Shown: in pieces, positions 27,188 to 35,429 of the stretch
Layout of the letters: each line of letters starts with the position of its first letter
How positions within the stretch are numbered: position 1 is the stretch's first letter
DNA from: Streptomyces sp. NBC_01445
GTDB taxonomy: Bacteria; Actinomycetota; Actinomycetes; Streptomycetales; Streptomycetaceae
Reading direction: 5' to 3'
Length of the DNA stretch: 64,000 bases
NCBI RefSeq assembly: GCF_035918235.1
Contig: NZ_CP109485.1
Coordinates: forward strand, 1,612,001-1,676,000
Notes under the pieces: generated by a model
Told to the model about the DNA's origin: nothing
Database searches by the model: none
What the model saw: the letters and a program-made list of their open reading frames with translations, nothing else
Translations under genes and position numbers: made by a program

Positions 27188-28339
27188 ATGACTGGGGCAC
27201 GGGGGCATGACCTTGCGGCGTTGCGCGGGCTCAACACGGGCGTTGTCCTGCGGGCGCTGCGCAGGGAGAGTCCGCAGACCGTCAGCCAGCTGACGGGTGC
27301 GACCGGCCTGTCGCGGCCGACGGTCGAGGCGCTGGTCGACGAGCTCGTCTCGCAGGGCTGGATCGCCGAGACCGATGCTCCGCCCGCCGGGCGCACCCCC
27401 GGCCGTCCGGCCCGTCGGCTGCGCTTCCGGTCCGAGGCCGGGCACGTCGTCGGCGTCGACATCGGACTGCGCAAGATCGTGCTGGTGCTCGCCCGGCTCG
27501 ACGGTGAGGTCGTCGCGTGTGAACGGGAGGACTTCGCCGAGGAGTTGAGCGGCACGGAGCGCATCGAGCTGCTGCGCGGGCGGCTGCGGCGCTTCCTCGT
27601 CGAGCAGAGTCTGCGGGCCGAGGCCGTCTGGGCCATCGGCATCGGCGTGCCGGGCATGGTCGACGACACGGGCCGGATCCGGTCGGTGATCGTCCCGGAG
27701 TGGACCGACCTGGATCTCGCGCGCCGGCTCGCCGACGACTTCCCGTGCCGGATCCTCGTCGAGAACGACGTGAATCTGGCGGTGCTGGCCGAGCACTGGC
27801 AGGGCGCGGCGACGCTGGCGGACGACGTGGCGTGCGTCCTGGTCGGGCGGCGCATCTCCTGCGGCCTGATGATCAACGGCAGGCTGCACCGCGGGCGCCG
27901 GGGCGGCGCGGGCGAGTTGGGCATCCTGCCCCAACTCGGCCTGGACGCTGCGGAGAAATGGCTGGCGTGGGACGGCGAGCGGCTCCCGGGCGAGTCCGAG
28001 ACGGACGCCCTCGCGCGGGCCGTGCGGGACGGGGACGCCGGGGCGCGCGCCGTGCTCGACGGCTATCTCGCCGGGGTCGCTCCGGGCATCGCCGCACTCG
28101 TCCTCGCTCTGGACCCCGAGCTCCTCGTCCTCTCCGGCGCGCTCGCCCCGGTCGGTGAGCCGCTCGGGCCCCTGCTCACGGAGCATCTGCGGCCACTGAC
28201 GCTGCACGTGCCGCGCATCGCGGTCAGCGCGCTCGGCCGTGAGGGCGTGGCACTCGGTGCGGTACGCCGCGCGCTGGACGCTCTCGACTCCCATCTCCCT
28301 TACGGAACAGGACCGTTGCGCCCCACTCCCGCCCTCTGA
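27188..28339 (+). CDS. ROK-family transcriptional regulator
   Basis: The 383 residues start with a winged helix-turn-helix (about 15-65; SQLTGATGLSRPTVEALVDE) and continue with a ROK kinase-like sugar-binding domain (VVGVDIGLRKIVLVL, IGIGVPGMVDD, NDVNLAVLAEHW). The kinase-catalytic and zinc motif (usually GCG-GC type) is absent around SCGLMINGRLHRGRRGG, as in regulators that only sense sugars. GAGGGAG precedes the ATG at 27188. The sugar ABC importer starts 37 bp downstream on the same strand, so it is most likely its sugar-responsive repressor; control of the divergent gab genes is possible. Confidence 0.87.
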   Translation: MTGARGHDLAALRGLNTGVVLRALRRESPQTVSQLTGATGLSRPTVEALVDELVSQGWIAETDAPPAGRTPGRPARRLRFRSEAGHVVGVDIGLRKIVLVLARLDGEVVACEREDFAEELSGTERIELLRGRLRRFLVEQSLRAEAVWAIGIGVPGMVDDTGRIRSVIVPEWTDLDLARRLADDFPCRILVENDVNLAVLAEHWQGAATLADDVACVLVGRRISCGLMINGRLHRGRRGGAGELGILPQLGLDAAEKWLAWDGERLPGESETDALARAVRDGDAGARAVLDGYLAGVAPGIAALVLALDPELLVLSGALAPVGEPLGPLLTEHLRPLTLHVPRIAVSALGREGVALGAVRRALDALDSHLPYGTGPLRPTPAL

Positions 28340-28376
28340 CCTCGCCATCATCCCCCCTCACCCTCCGGAGGCGCGT

Positions 28377-29648
28377 ATGCGCAGGAGAACGCTTCTCGCC
28401 GGTGCGCTCGCGGCCACGCCCCTCGTGGCCGCGTGCGACAGCGGCGGCGGGGCTTCCGGTTCCACCTCGTCGGGCGGCGGCGGCCGCACCACCATCTCGT
28501 ACGGCATCTGGGACCCGGCCCAGCTCGCGGGCATGCAGCAGATCGTGAAGGCGTTCGAGGCCAAGAACCCCGACGTCTCCGTGGACATCCAGGTCACGCC
28601 CTGGTCCTCGTACTGGACGACGCTCAGGACGTCGATGCGCGGCGGGACCGCGCCCGATGTGTTCTGGATGAACGCCGTGAACATCCAGCTGTACGCGGCG
28701 AACGGCGTCCTGGAGCCGCTCGGCCCGTACGCGGCCCGCGACCGAACCCCGCTCGGCCGGCACCCCGAGGCGCTCGTCGAGCTGTACGCGTACGACGGCA
28801 AGCAGTACGGGATTCCGAAGGACTTCGACACGGTCGGGCTCTGGTACAACAAGGCGCTGTTCGACAAAGCCGGTGTCGGCTACCCGGACGCCTCCTGGAC
28901 CTGGGACGACCTGCGGGACGCGGCACGCGAGCTGACGAACCCGCGGACGCGGGTGTACGGGATCGCCGCCGAGATGGACCGGCAGAAGAACTTCTACCCG
29001 TCGATCTTCGGCGCGGGCGGATACGTCCTGCGCGAGGGGCGCTCCGGCTTCGGCGACGAGCGCTCCGTCGAAGGGCTGCGCTTGTGGACCGATCTCGTCG
29101 ACCGCGGCTGGTCGCCGCCGCAGAGCGCGATGGCGGACGTGAAGGGCCGCAATCTGTTCCTGTCCGAGCAGGTCGCCATGAACTACGACCTGTCGGCCAT
29201 GGCGTCCTTCATGCACGCCACGCCCGCGATCAAGGACCACGGCGGTGTCGCCGTGCTCCCCAAGGGCCGGGAGCGGGCCACCGTCATCCACGGTCTCGCG
29301 AACGTGGTGAGCGCCAAGTCCCGTAAGAAACAGGCTGCTTGGAAGTTCGTGGACTTCCTGGCGCGGCGCGAGGCGGCCGAGATCCAGTCGAAGGGCGGCG
29401 TCACCATCTCCTCGTACACGGGGACACAGGACGCCTGGCTCAGGTCGATGCCCGAGTTCGACCTCAAGGTCTTCATCGACATGCTCGACTACGCGGTCCC
29501 GTACCCGAGTTCCAGGAACACGGCCGTATGGGAGGACCTCGAATATCTGCTGCTCGGCGCGCCGTTCAGCGGCAAGGGCAGCATCGAGTCGGCCGCGCGG
29601 ACGCTCGGCCGGCAGATGGACCGGGCGCTCGACGAGGAGGACAAGTGA
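28377..29648 (+). CDS. Sugar ABC transporter substrate-binding lipoprotein
   Basis: This 423-residue precursor has a lipoprotein signal: MRRRTLLAGALA followed by lipobox LVAAC at about residue 20; the mature protein would be tethered outside the membrane. ISYGIWDPAQLAGMQQIVKAF and WSSYWTTLRTSMRGGTAPDVFW are typical of family 1 (maltose/oligosaccharide-type) binding proteins. The choice of ATG at 28377 rests on CGGAGG 6 nt upstream and the signal peptide. It overlaps the next start (TGATG at 29646-29650). No ATPase is encoded, so it probably uses a shared MsiK-type ATPase elsewhere in the genome. Confidence 0.92.
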   Translation: MRRRTLLAGALAATPLVAACDSGGGASGSTSSGGGGRTTISYGIWDPAQLAGMQQIVKAFEAKNPDVSVDIQVTPWSSYWTTLRTSMRGGTAPDVFWMNAVNIQLYAANGVLEPLGPYAARDRTPLGRHPEALVELYAYDGKQYGIPKDFDTVGLWYNKALFDKAGVGYPDASWTWDDLRDAARELTNPRTRVYGIAAEMDRQKNFYPSIFGAGGYVLREGRSGFGDERSVEGLRLWTDLVDRGWSPPQSAMADVKGRNLFLSEQVAMNYDLSAMASFMHATPAIKDHGGVAVLPKGRERATVIHGLANVVSAKSRKKQAAWKFVDFLARREAAEIQSKGGVTISSYTGTQDAWLRSMPEFDLKVFIDMLDYAVPYPSSRNTAVWEDLEYLLLGAPFSGKGSIESAARTLGRQMDRALDEEDK

Positions 29649-30616
29649 TGGCCGTTTTCCCGTCGACCGCCGCCGCCGAGGCGGAGGGCCGGATCAGGAA
29701 GCCGCGCACAAAGGCGGGCCGCGACGGCACCGCGCGGGGCCCCAACTCCCGTACACAGAAAGCGGCGTACGCGTTCATCGCGCCGATCGCCGTCGGGTTC
29801 CTCGTCTTCTACATCTGGCCGATGATCCAGACCTTCGGCTACAGCTTCACGTCCTTCGGGCCCTTCGGCGGCAACTCCTGGCTGGGCGGCGACAATTACG
29901 CGCGCGTCGTCCGTGATGTGACGGTATGGCGGGCGCTCGGCAACACGCTCCTGTACGGGGTCATCGGCCTCGTCACGCTGCCGGTCTCGATCACCGTCGC
30001 CGCCCTCCTCAACCGGCGCGGACTGCGGGGTGTCGGCGTCTACCGCGCCCTGTACTTCATCCCGTTCGTCACGCTGCCCGTGGCCGTGGGCCTGGTCTGG
30101 AACTGGCTGTACAACGGCAACTTCGGCCTCCTGAACGAGATGTTGTCGTGGTTCGGCGTCTCGCGGCACTTCTGGGCGTCCGACCCGTCGTCCGCACTGT
30201 GGGCGATCGGGCTCGTCCTCGTGTGGCAGAGCATCGGCTACTACTTGATCATCTTCATCGCGGGGATCAAGGCCATCCCGCAGGACTACTACGAGGCCGC
30301 GGAGCTGGACGGGGCGGGCCCGGTGCGCCGCTTCTTCCGGATCACGCTGCCGCTCCTGAGCCCCAGCATCTTCTTCGCCGCGGTCATCTGCGTGATCAAC
30401 TCACTGCAGCTCTTCGACCTCATCTACGTGATGATGAGCCCCACGAACCCGGCACTCGGCTCCACGCAGTCCGTGGTGAGCCTCTTCTACCAGTGGGCCT
30501 TCCAGCAGAACAACCAGGGCGCGGCGGCCGCCCTCGCGTTCGTCCTGATGCTGCTCACGGCGGCGCTGACCTACGTCCAGTTCCGGCTCCAGAAGAAGTG
30601 GGTGCACTATGCCTGA
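29648..30616 (+). CDS. Sugar ABC transporter permease (MalF-like)
   Basis: The 322-residue inner-membrane protein has about six helices (first at about 40-62, FIAPIAVGFLVFYIWPM) and the conserved cytoplasmic loop YYEAAELDGAGPVRRFFRITLP that contacts the ATPase. The first 35 residues are basic and cytosolic. The ATG overlaps the binding-protein stop by one base, and its own 3' end overlaps the next permease by 8 bp. Confidence 0.93.
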   Translation: MAVFPSTAAAEAEGRIRKPRTKAGRDGTARGPNSRTQKAAYAFIAPIAVGFLVFYIWPMIQTFGYSFTSFGPFGGNSWLGGDNYARVVRDVTVWRALGNTLLYGVIGLVTLPVSITVAALLNRRGLRGVGVYRALYFIPFVTLPVAVGLVWNWLYNGNFGLLNEMLSWFGVSRHFWASDPSSALWAIGLVLVWQSIGYYLIIFIAGIKAIPQDYYEAAELDGAGPVRRFFRITLPLLSPSIFFAAVICVINSLQLFDLIYVMMSPTNPALGSTQSVVSLFYQWAFQQNNQGAAAALAFVLMLLTAALTYVQFRLQKKWVHYA

Positions 30617-31442
30617 GCGCTCCCGGGTCCGCCCCGGTTCCGTCGCCACGCACGCACTGCTGTCGCTGGGCGCCCTGGTGATGGTCTTCCCGTTCCTGTG
30701 GCAGCTGCTCACGGCGCTGAAGACCCTGCCGGAGGCGGTGCACGTCCCGACGACCTTCTTCCCCGAGCACATCAACTGGGCTTCCTTCAAAGAGGTCTTC
30801 ACAGCCATGCCGTACGGCGAGATGCTCGGCAACAGCGTCGTCAACACCGTGGCCCGTACGGCGGGACAGCTCGTCTTCTGCTCGCTCGCCGCGTACGCCT
30901 TCGCCCGCATGCGGTTCCGCGGCAAGAACGTCCTCTTCGCGCTGTTCCTGTCGGTGCTGCTCGTACCGTCGTCGCTGCTGATCCTGCCGCAGTACGACAT
31001 CATCCAGCGGCTCGGCCTGCTCAACACGACGCCGGCGCTGTTCCTGCCCGGCATGTTCAGCGCCTTCGGGACCTTCCTCCTGCGGCAGTTCTTCATGGCG
31101 CTGCCGAGGGAGCTGGAGGAGGCGGCCCGCATCGACGGTGCCGGGCCCTTCCGGATCTTCTGGTCGATCATGCTGCCGCTGATCCGCCCGGCGCTCGCCG
31201 CCCTCGCGGTCATCACGGCGATGTGGTCGTGGAACGACCTCCTGTGGCCGCTGGTCGTGAACACCGATCCGGCGAAGATGCCGATCAGCGCGGGCCTGAC
31301 GTCCCTGGAGGGCCAGTTCGAGACCAACTACCCCGTGATGATGGCGGGTTCGCTCATCGCGAGCCTGCCCATGATCGTCCTCTACCTCTTCCTCCAGCGG
31401 CACTTCGTGCAGGGCATCGCCCAGAGCGGCACGAAGGGCTGA
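30609..31442 (+). CDS. Sugar ABC transporter permease (MalG-like)
   Basis: The 277-residue second permease has six predicted helices and the loop ELEEAARIDGAGPFRIFWSI. It overlaps the first permease, so the two are co-translated in a set order. With the lipoprotein it forms a CUT1-type carbohydrate importer whose ATPase gene is missing from the operon. Confidence 0.93.
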   Translation: MPERSRVRPGSVATHALLSLGALVMVFPFLWQLLTALKTLPEAVHVPTTFFPEHINWASFKEVFTAMPYGEMLGNSVVNTVARTAGQLVFCSLAAYAFARMRFRGKNVLFALFLSVLLVPSSLLILPQYDIIQRLGLLNTTPALFLPGMFSAFGTFLLRQFFMALPRELEEAARIDGAGPFRIFWSIMLPLIRPALAALAVITAMWSWNDLLWPLVVNTDPAKMPISAGLTSLEGQFETNYPVMMAGSLIASLPMIVLYLFLQRHFVQGIAQSGTKG

Positions 31443-31484
31443 GTCGCAGGCAGGGCTGAACCCCCGTCTCCAGAAGGGAACAAC

Positions 31485-32501
31485 ATGACACGCCTCGATG
31501 TGGGTCTGATCGGCGCGGGCGGCATCGCCCGGGCCCATCTGCCCGCGTGGATCGAGCTGGGCGCACGCGTCACCATCCTGTCCACGGACGGGAACGCGGA
31601 GAAGCTCGCCGCGAAATACGCCGAGTCCGGCGTGACCGCCACGCACAGCCTGGCCGGTCTCCTGGACCGCTCCACCGTCGTCGACATCTGTACACCCACG
31701 TTCACACACCGGGAACTCGCCCTCGACGCGATCGCCGCCGGCAAGCACGTCATCTGTGAGAAGCCCCTCGCGCTCACCGCGTCCGAGGCCGCCGAGATGG
31801 CGGACGCGGCCGAGGCGGCGGGCGTCCTGCTGTTCCCGGCGCACGTGGTCCGATATTTTCCCGCATACGCGGCGATGGCCGGGTCCGTCGCCGCCGGTGC
31901 CATCGGGACCCCGGCCGTACTGCGCTTCACCCGCTCGGGCGCCTATCCGGTGTGGGCGCCCTGGTTCTCCGACCCGGCGCTGTCCGGCGGCATCCTGATG
32001 GACCAGATGATCCACGACCTCGACTTCGCGCGCATGCTCGCCGGCGACGTCGTACGGGTCCACGCCCGGCTGCGCGGGCGCCAGGAGCCGGGCGCGAAGC
32101 CCGGCGACGTCGCGGTCGGCACGGCGGTGCTGACCCACGCGTCGGGCGCGATCAGCCATGTGCTCGGCGGGTGGGGCCTGCCGGACCTCCAGTTCCGTAC
32201 GACGTTCCGCGTCGCGGGGCCCGACGGGATCCTGGAGCACGACTCGACGGCGCTGCCCGGGTTCCGCATCCTCGCCCAGGGCACGCGCCCGCCCGGCGAG
32301 GGCATTCCCAGCAGCCCGATGACGGAGAGCCCGTACCTCACCGAGCTGCGCGAGTTCGCCGGTGCCGTGGAGGGCGGGCCCGCTCCCCGCGTGACGGCCC
32401 TCGACGGCGTCGAGGCGGTACGGATCGCGGAAGCGGCGGCGGCCTCGGCCCGTACCGGCGAGCCCGTGGAACTCAAGATCTCCGAGGAGGCGGCCCGATG
32501 A
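31485..32501 (+). CDS. Gfo/Idh/MocA-family oxidoreductase (first)
   Basis: The 338 residues have an N-terminal Rossmann fold (GLIGAGGIARAHLPAW) for NAD(P) and CEKPLALTASEAAEMAD, the family signature with the catalytic Lys, followed by the alpha/beta substrate domain. Members oxidise or epimerise sugars and inositols. It lies 42 bp after the permease (AGAAGGGAA ribosome site) and overlaps the next oxidoreductase, so it probably acts on the imported sugar. Confidence 0.9.
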   Translation: MTRLDVGLIGAGGIARAHLPAWIELGARVTILSTDGNAEKLAAKYAESGVTATHSLAGLLDRSTVVDICTPTFTHRELALDAIAAGKHVICEKPLALTASEAAEMADAAEAAGVLLFPAHVVRYFPAYAAMAGSVAAGAIGTPAVLRFTRSGAYPVWAPWFSDPALSGGILMDQMIHDLDFARMLAGDVVRVHARLRGRQEPGAKPGDVAVGTAVLTHASGAISHVLGGWGLPDLQFRTTFRVAGPDGILEHDSTALPGFRILAQGTRPPGEGIPSSPMTESPYLTELREFAGAVEGGPAPRVTALDGVEAVRIAEAAAASARTGEPVELKISEEAAR

Positions 32502-33508
32502 AGGTCGGAGTGCTGTCGTTCGCGCATGTCCACGCGGGCGGGTTCGCCCGCCTGCTCGATGAGATGGAAAGCGTCGAGGTCCTCGCGGCCGACCCGGACA
32601 CGGATCTGGCGGCGCCCGGCGAGGTCCGCGGCCGGGAGTTCGCCGACCGGCTGGGGGTGGCCTATGCGGACTCGTACGAGGAGCTGTTCGCCTGGGGTCC
32701 CGACAAGGTCGTCGTCTGCTCGGAGAACGTCCGCCACCGGCCCCTCGTCGAGCTGGCGGCGGCGCACGGCGTGGACGTGCTGTGCGAGAAGCCCCTCGCG
32801 ACGACGGAGGAGGACGGCGCGGCGATGGTCGAGGCGTGCCGCGCGGCGGGCGTGCGGCTCGCGGTGGCGCACCCCGTCCGTTTCAGCCCGGCCTACACGG
32901 CGGTCCGCGCCGCCGTGCGGTCGGGGACGGCGGGCGGTGTCCTCGCGGTGTCGGGCGCCAACAACGGCTATCTGCCGGCGGCCCGGCGCCGCTGGTTCGC
33001 CGACCCCCGACTCGCGGGCGGCGGAGCCCTGATGGATCACACCGTGCACATCGCGGACCTCCTGGACGACCTCTTCGAGGCGTCCCCGGCGACCACGGTG
33101 TATGCACAGGTCAACAACGTGCTCCACGAGGGACAGGTGGACGCGGACACCGCGGGGCTCATCACGGTCGAGTACGCGAACGGCGCGGTCGCGACGATCG
33201 ACTGCAGCTGGAGCCAGCCCCAACACCACCCGGCCTGGGGCGGGTTGCAGATGCAGGTCATCGGTGACCGGGCGACCCTGGAGATGGATGCCTTCGACCA
33301 GAAGGTCCACGGCTTCAGCGAGTCGTCCCGCGCGCCCTTCGAACTGCCCTACGGCGTCAACCTGGACGCCCTGATGCTCCACTCGTTCCTCTACGGGAGC
33401 GACGGCGGGACGAGCGTGACGGACGGCGAATCCGGGCTGCGTTCCCTGCGGATCGTCACCGCGGCGTACCGGTCCGCGGCCGAGGGGAGGACAGTGCCGG
33501 TGCGGTGA
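32498..33508 (+). CDS. Gfo/Idh/MocA-family oxidoreductase (second)
   Basis: This 336-residue paralogue starts MKVGVLSFAHVHAGGF; the GxGxxA loop of the Rossmann fold is replaced by GVLSFAHVHA, a known variant of the family. VLCEKPLATTEEDGAAMVEA keeps the catalytic Lys, and HTVHIADLL a conserved His pair. ATGA overlap with the previous gene. The atypical dinucleotide loop leaves cofactor preference open. It is the last gene of the sugar operon. Confidence 0.9.
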   Translation: MKVGVLSFAHVHAGGFARLLDEMESVEVLAADPDTDLAAPGEVRGREFADRLGVAYADSYEELFAWGPDKVVVCSENVRHRPLVELAAAHGVDVLCEKPLATTEEDGAAMVEACRAAGVRLAVAHPVRFSPAYTAVRAAVRSGTAGGVLAVSGANNGYLPAARRRWFADPRLAGGGALMDHTVHIADLLDDLFEASPATTVYAQVNNVLHEGQVDADTAGLITVEYANGAVATIDCSWSQPQHHPAWGGLQMQVIGDRATLEMDAFDQKVHGFSESSRAPFELPYGVNLDALMLHSFLYGSDGGTSVTDGESGLRSLRIVTAAYRSAAEGRTVPVR

Positions 33509-33537
33509 CGTCCGGCCGCGTCTGCCATCGTGGCCGC

Positions 33538-34053
33538 ATGAGCGAACTGGTGGACCGCGTGGACGAACAGGACCGCGTACTCGGCACGGTGGACCGGGGT
33601 GCAGCCATCCGCGAGGGGTGGCTGCACCGAGTGGCGACGGTCGTGTGCCGCGACCCGGCGGGGCGGATCCTCGTGCATCGCCGGGCGCCGCACGTCTCAC
33701 GGTTCCCCGGGCGGTACAACTGGCTGATCGGCGGGGGTGTCGACGCGGGCGAGTCGTACGAGAGCGCGGCGGCCCGCGAGCTGTCGGAGGAACTCGGGGT
33801 CACGGCGCCGGTCCGCTTTGTCTTCAAGTACCTGTGCCGCGGGGAGATCAGCCCGTACTGGCTCGGGGTGCACGAGGTCACTGTCGACGGGCCGGTCGCG
33901 CCGCTCCCCTCCGAGATCGTCTGGCACGACTGGCTCACCGAGACCGGCCTGACGAACGCGATGCGCCAGTACCCGTTCGTGTCGGACTCCCTTGAAGCGC
34001 ACGCGCGGTACGTCGCGCTGGGCCGCGAGAACGGGCCGGGGACGGCGCGCTGA
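33538..34053 (+). CDS. NUDIX hydrolase
   Basis: The 171 residues contain a complete Nudix box, GGVDAGESYESAAARELSEELGV, at about 65-87, and resemble the isopentenyl-diphosphate-isomerase/YfcD-like branch (SELVDRVDEQDRVLGTVDR). Such proteins hydrolyse nucleoside-diphosphate-linked compounds; the substrate is unknown. The ATG at 33538 fits the family start; an in-frame GTG at 33505 overlapping the previous stop would add 11 residues. Confidence 0.88.
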   Translation: MSELVDRVDEQDRVLGTVDRGAAIREGWLHRVATVVCRDPAGRILVHRRAPHVSRFPGRYNWLIGGGVDAGESYESAAARELSEELGVTAPVRFVFKYLCRGEISPYWLGVHEVTVDGPVAPLPSEIVWHDWLTETGLTNAMRQYPFVSDSLEAHARYVALGRENGPGTAR

Positions 34054-34062
34054 CGAGTGCCG

Positions 34063-34082
34063 GCCCGCGGCCCTGGGCCGGG
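34063..34082 (+). terminator. Possible weak terminator hairpin
   Basis: CGGCCC and GGGCCG flank an 8-nt loop ten bases after the NUDIX stop. The stem is only 6 bp, so this is tentative. Otherwise nothing is visible in the 225 bp up to the next gene. Confidence 0.3.
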
Positions 34083-34278
34083 CGTATGCCCCGTTGACGC
34101 AGGTGGGCGTCATCCCCCGCGCGCGTGCACCTCGACGCGTGCGGCAGGATGTCCCGGCGCGTCGGTGCAGGCGCGGCAGCACCACTTACGGACAAGCAGG
34201 TAGCAAGGTGACGACTCATCACATACGGCCGCTCCCGGCGGCGTACGACGACCTCGGTCACGGCGCGGGAGGCCGCCG

Positions 34279-35352
34279 GTGAACCGCGCGATGACGCCCG
34301 ACGATCTGATCGTGGCCGGGATCGCGATCGCCGCGGGGCTCGCGGCCGGGCTGCTCCTGCGCATGATGCTGCGCTGGCTGGGCGTGCGGGCCGACCGGAC
34401 GCGCTGGGGCGGCGACGACGTCATCGTGGACGCGCTGCGCTCCCTCGTGCCGTGGGCGGCGGTCGCCGCCGGTGCCGCTGTGGCCGCCTCCGCGCTGCCG
34501 CTGACCACCCGGACCCGGCACAACGTCACCGTGACGCTGACGGCGCTGCTGATCCTCGTCGCCACGTTCACCGCGGGCCGGGTGATCTCCGGGCTCGTAC
34601 GGTCGGTGGCGCAGTCGCGGTCCGCGGTCGCCGGGTCGGCCACCATCTTCGTGAACATCACGCGGGTCGTGGTGCTCGCGGTGGGCTTCCTCGTGGTCCT
34701 GCAGACCCTGGGCATCTCCATCGCCCCGCTCCTGACCGCTCTCGGCGTCGGCGGTCTCGCGGTGGCGCTCGCGCTCCAGGACACGCTCGCGAACCTCTTC
34801 GCGGGCGTGCACATCCTGGCCTCCAAGACCGTGCAGCCCGGCGACTACATCCGGCTCAGCAGTGCCGAGGAGGGTTACGTCGTCGACATCAACTGGCGCA
34901 ACACGGTGGTGCGTCAGCTCTCCAACAACCTGGTCATCATCCCGAACGCCAAGCTCGCCTCCACCAACATGACGAACTACAGCCGCCCGGAGCAGGAGAT
35001 GACGCTGCTCGTCCAGGTCGGCGTCGGCTACGACAGCGATCTGGAGCACGTCGAGCGGGTCACGGCCGAGGTTGTCGAGAGCGTCATGGTCGACATCACC
35101 GGCGCCGTCCCCGACCATGAACCGGCCATCCGCTTCCACACGTTCGGGGACTCCCGGATCAGTTTCACGGTGATCCTGGGCGTCGGCGAGTTCAGCGACC
35201 AGTACCGGATCAAGCACGAGTTCATCAAGCGCCTCCACGCCCGGTACCGGGACGAGGGCATCCGGATCCCGGCGCCCACGCGGACGGTGGCCCTCCAGCA
35301 GGGGGCGGTGGCCATTCCTCATCAGCGCGAGGCCGCACCTCCGATTCCGTAA
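34279..35352 (+). CDS. Small-conductance mechanosensitive channel (MscS family)
   Basis: The 357-residue membrane protein has about four predicted helices (about 8-28, 55-78, 85-105, 130-152), the pore helix ALGVGGLAVALALQDTLANLFAG rich in Gly/Ala, and the cytosolic beta and alpha/beta domains (QPGDYIRL, VVDINWRNTVVRQLSNNLVI, VGYDSDLEHVERV). It opens under membrane tension to release solutes. GTG start at 34279 is preceded by GGGAGG; an ATG four codons on is possible. Followed by a strong hairpin. Confidence 0.92.
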   Translation: MNRAMTPDDLIVAGIAIAAGLAAGLLLRMMLRWLGVRADRTRWGGDDVIVDALRSLVPWAAVAAGAAVAASALPLTTRTRHNVTVTLTALLILVATFTAGRVISGLVRSVAQSRSAVAGSATIFVNITRVVVLAVGFLVVLQTLGISIAPLLTALGVGGLAVALALQDTLANLFAGVHILASKTVQPGDYIRLSSAEEGYVVDINWRNTVVRQLSNNLVIIPNAKLASTNMTNYSRPEQEMTLLVQVGVGYDSDLEHVERVTAEVVESVMVDITGAVPDHEPAIRFHTFGDSRISFTVILGVGEFSDQYRIKHEFIKRLHARYRDEGIRIPAPTRTVALQQGAVAIPHQREAAPPIP

Positions 35353-35366
35353 CGACGGCGTGGTCA

Positions 35367-35405
35367 GGGGGAGCCGGTCCGTCCGGACAGCGGACCGGCT
35401 CCCCC
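35367..35405. terminator. Terminator hairpin
   Basis: A 15-bp perfect stem (GGGGGAGCCGGTCCG / CGGACCGGCTCCCCC) with a 9-nt loop sits between the convergent MscS and sugar dehydrogenase genes and can act in both directions. Confidence 0.88.
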
Positions 35406-35429
35406 ACACGTGCCTTTGACCCCGCTGGG

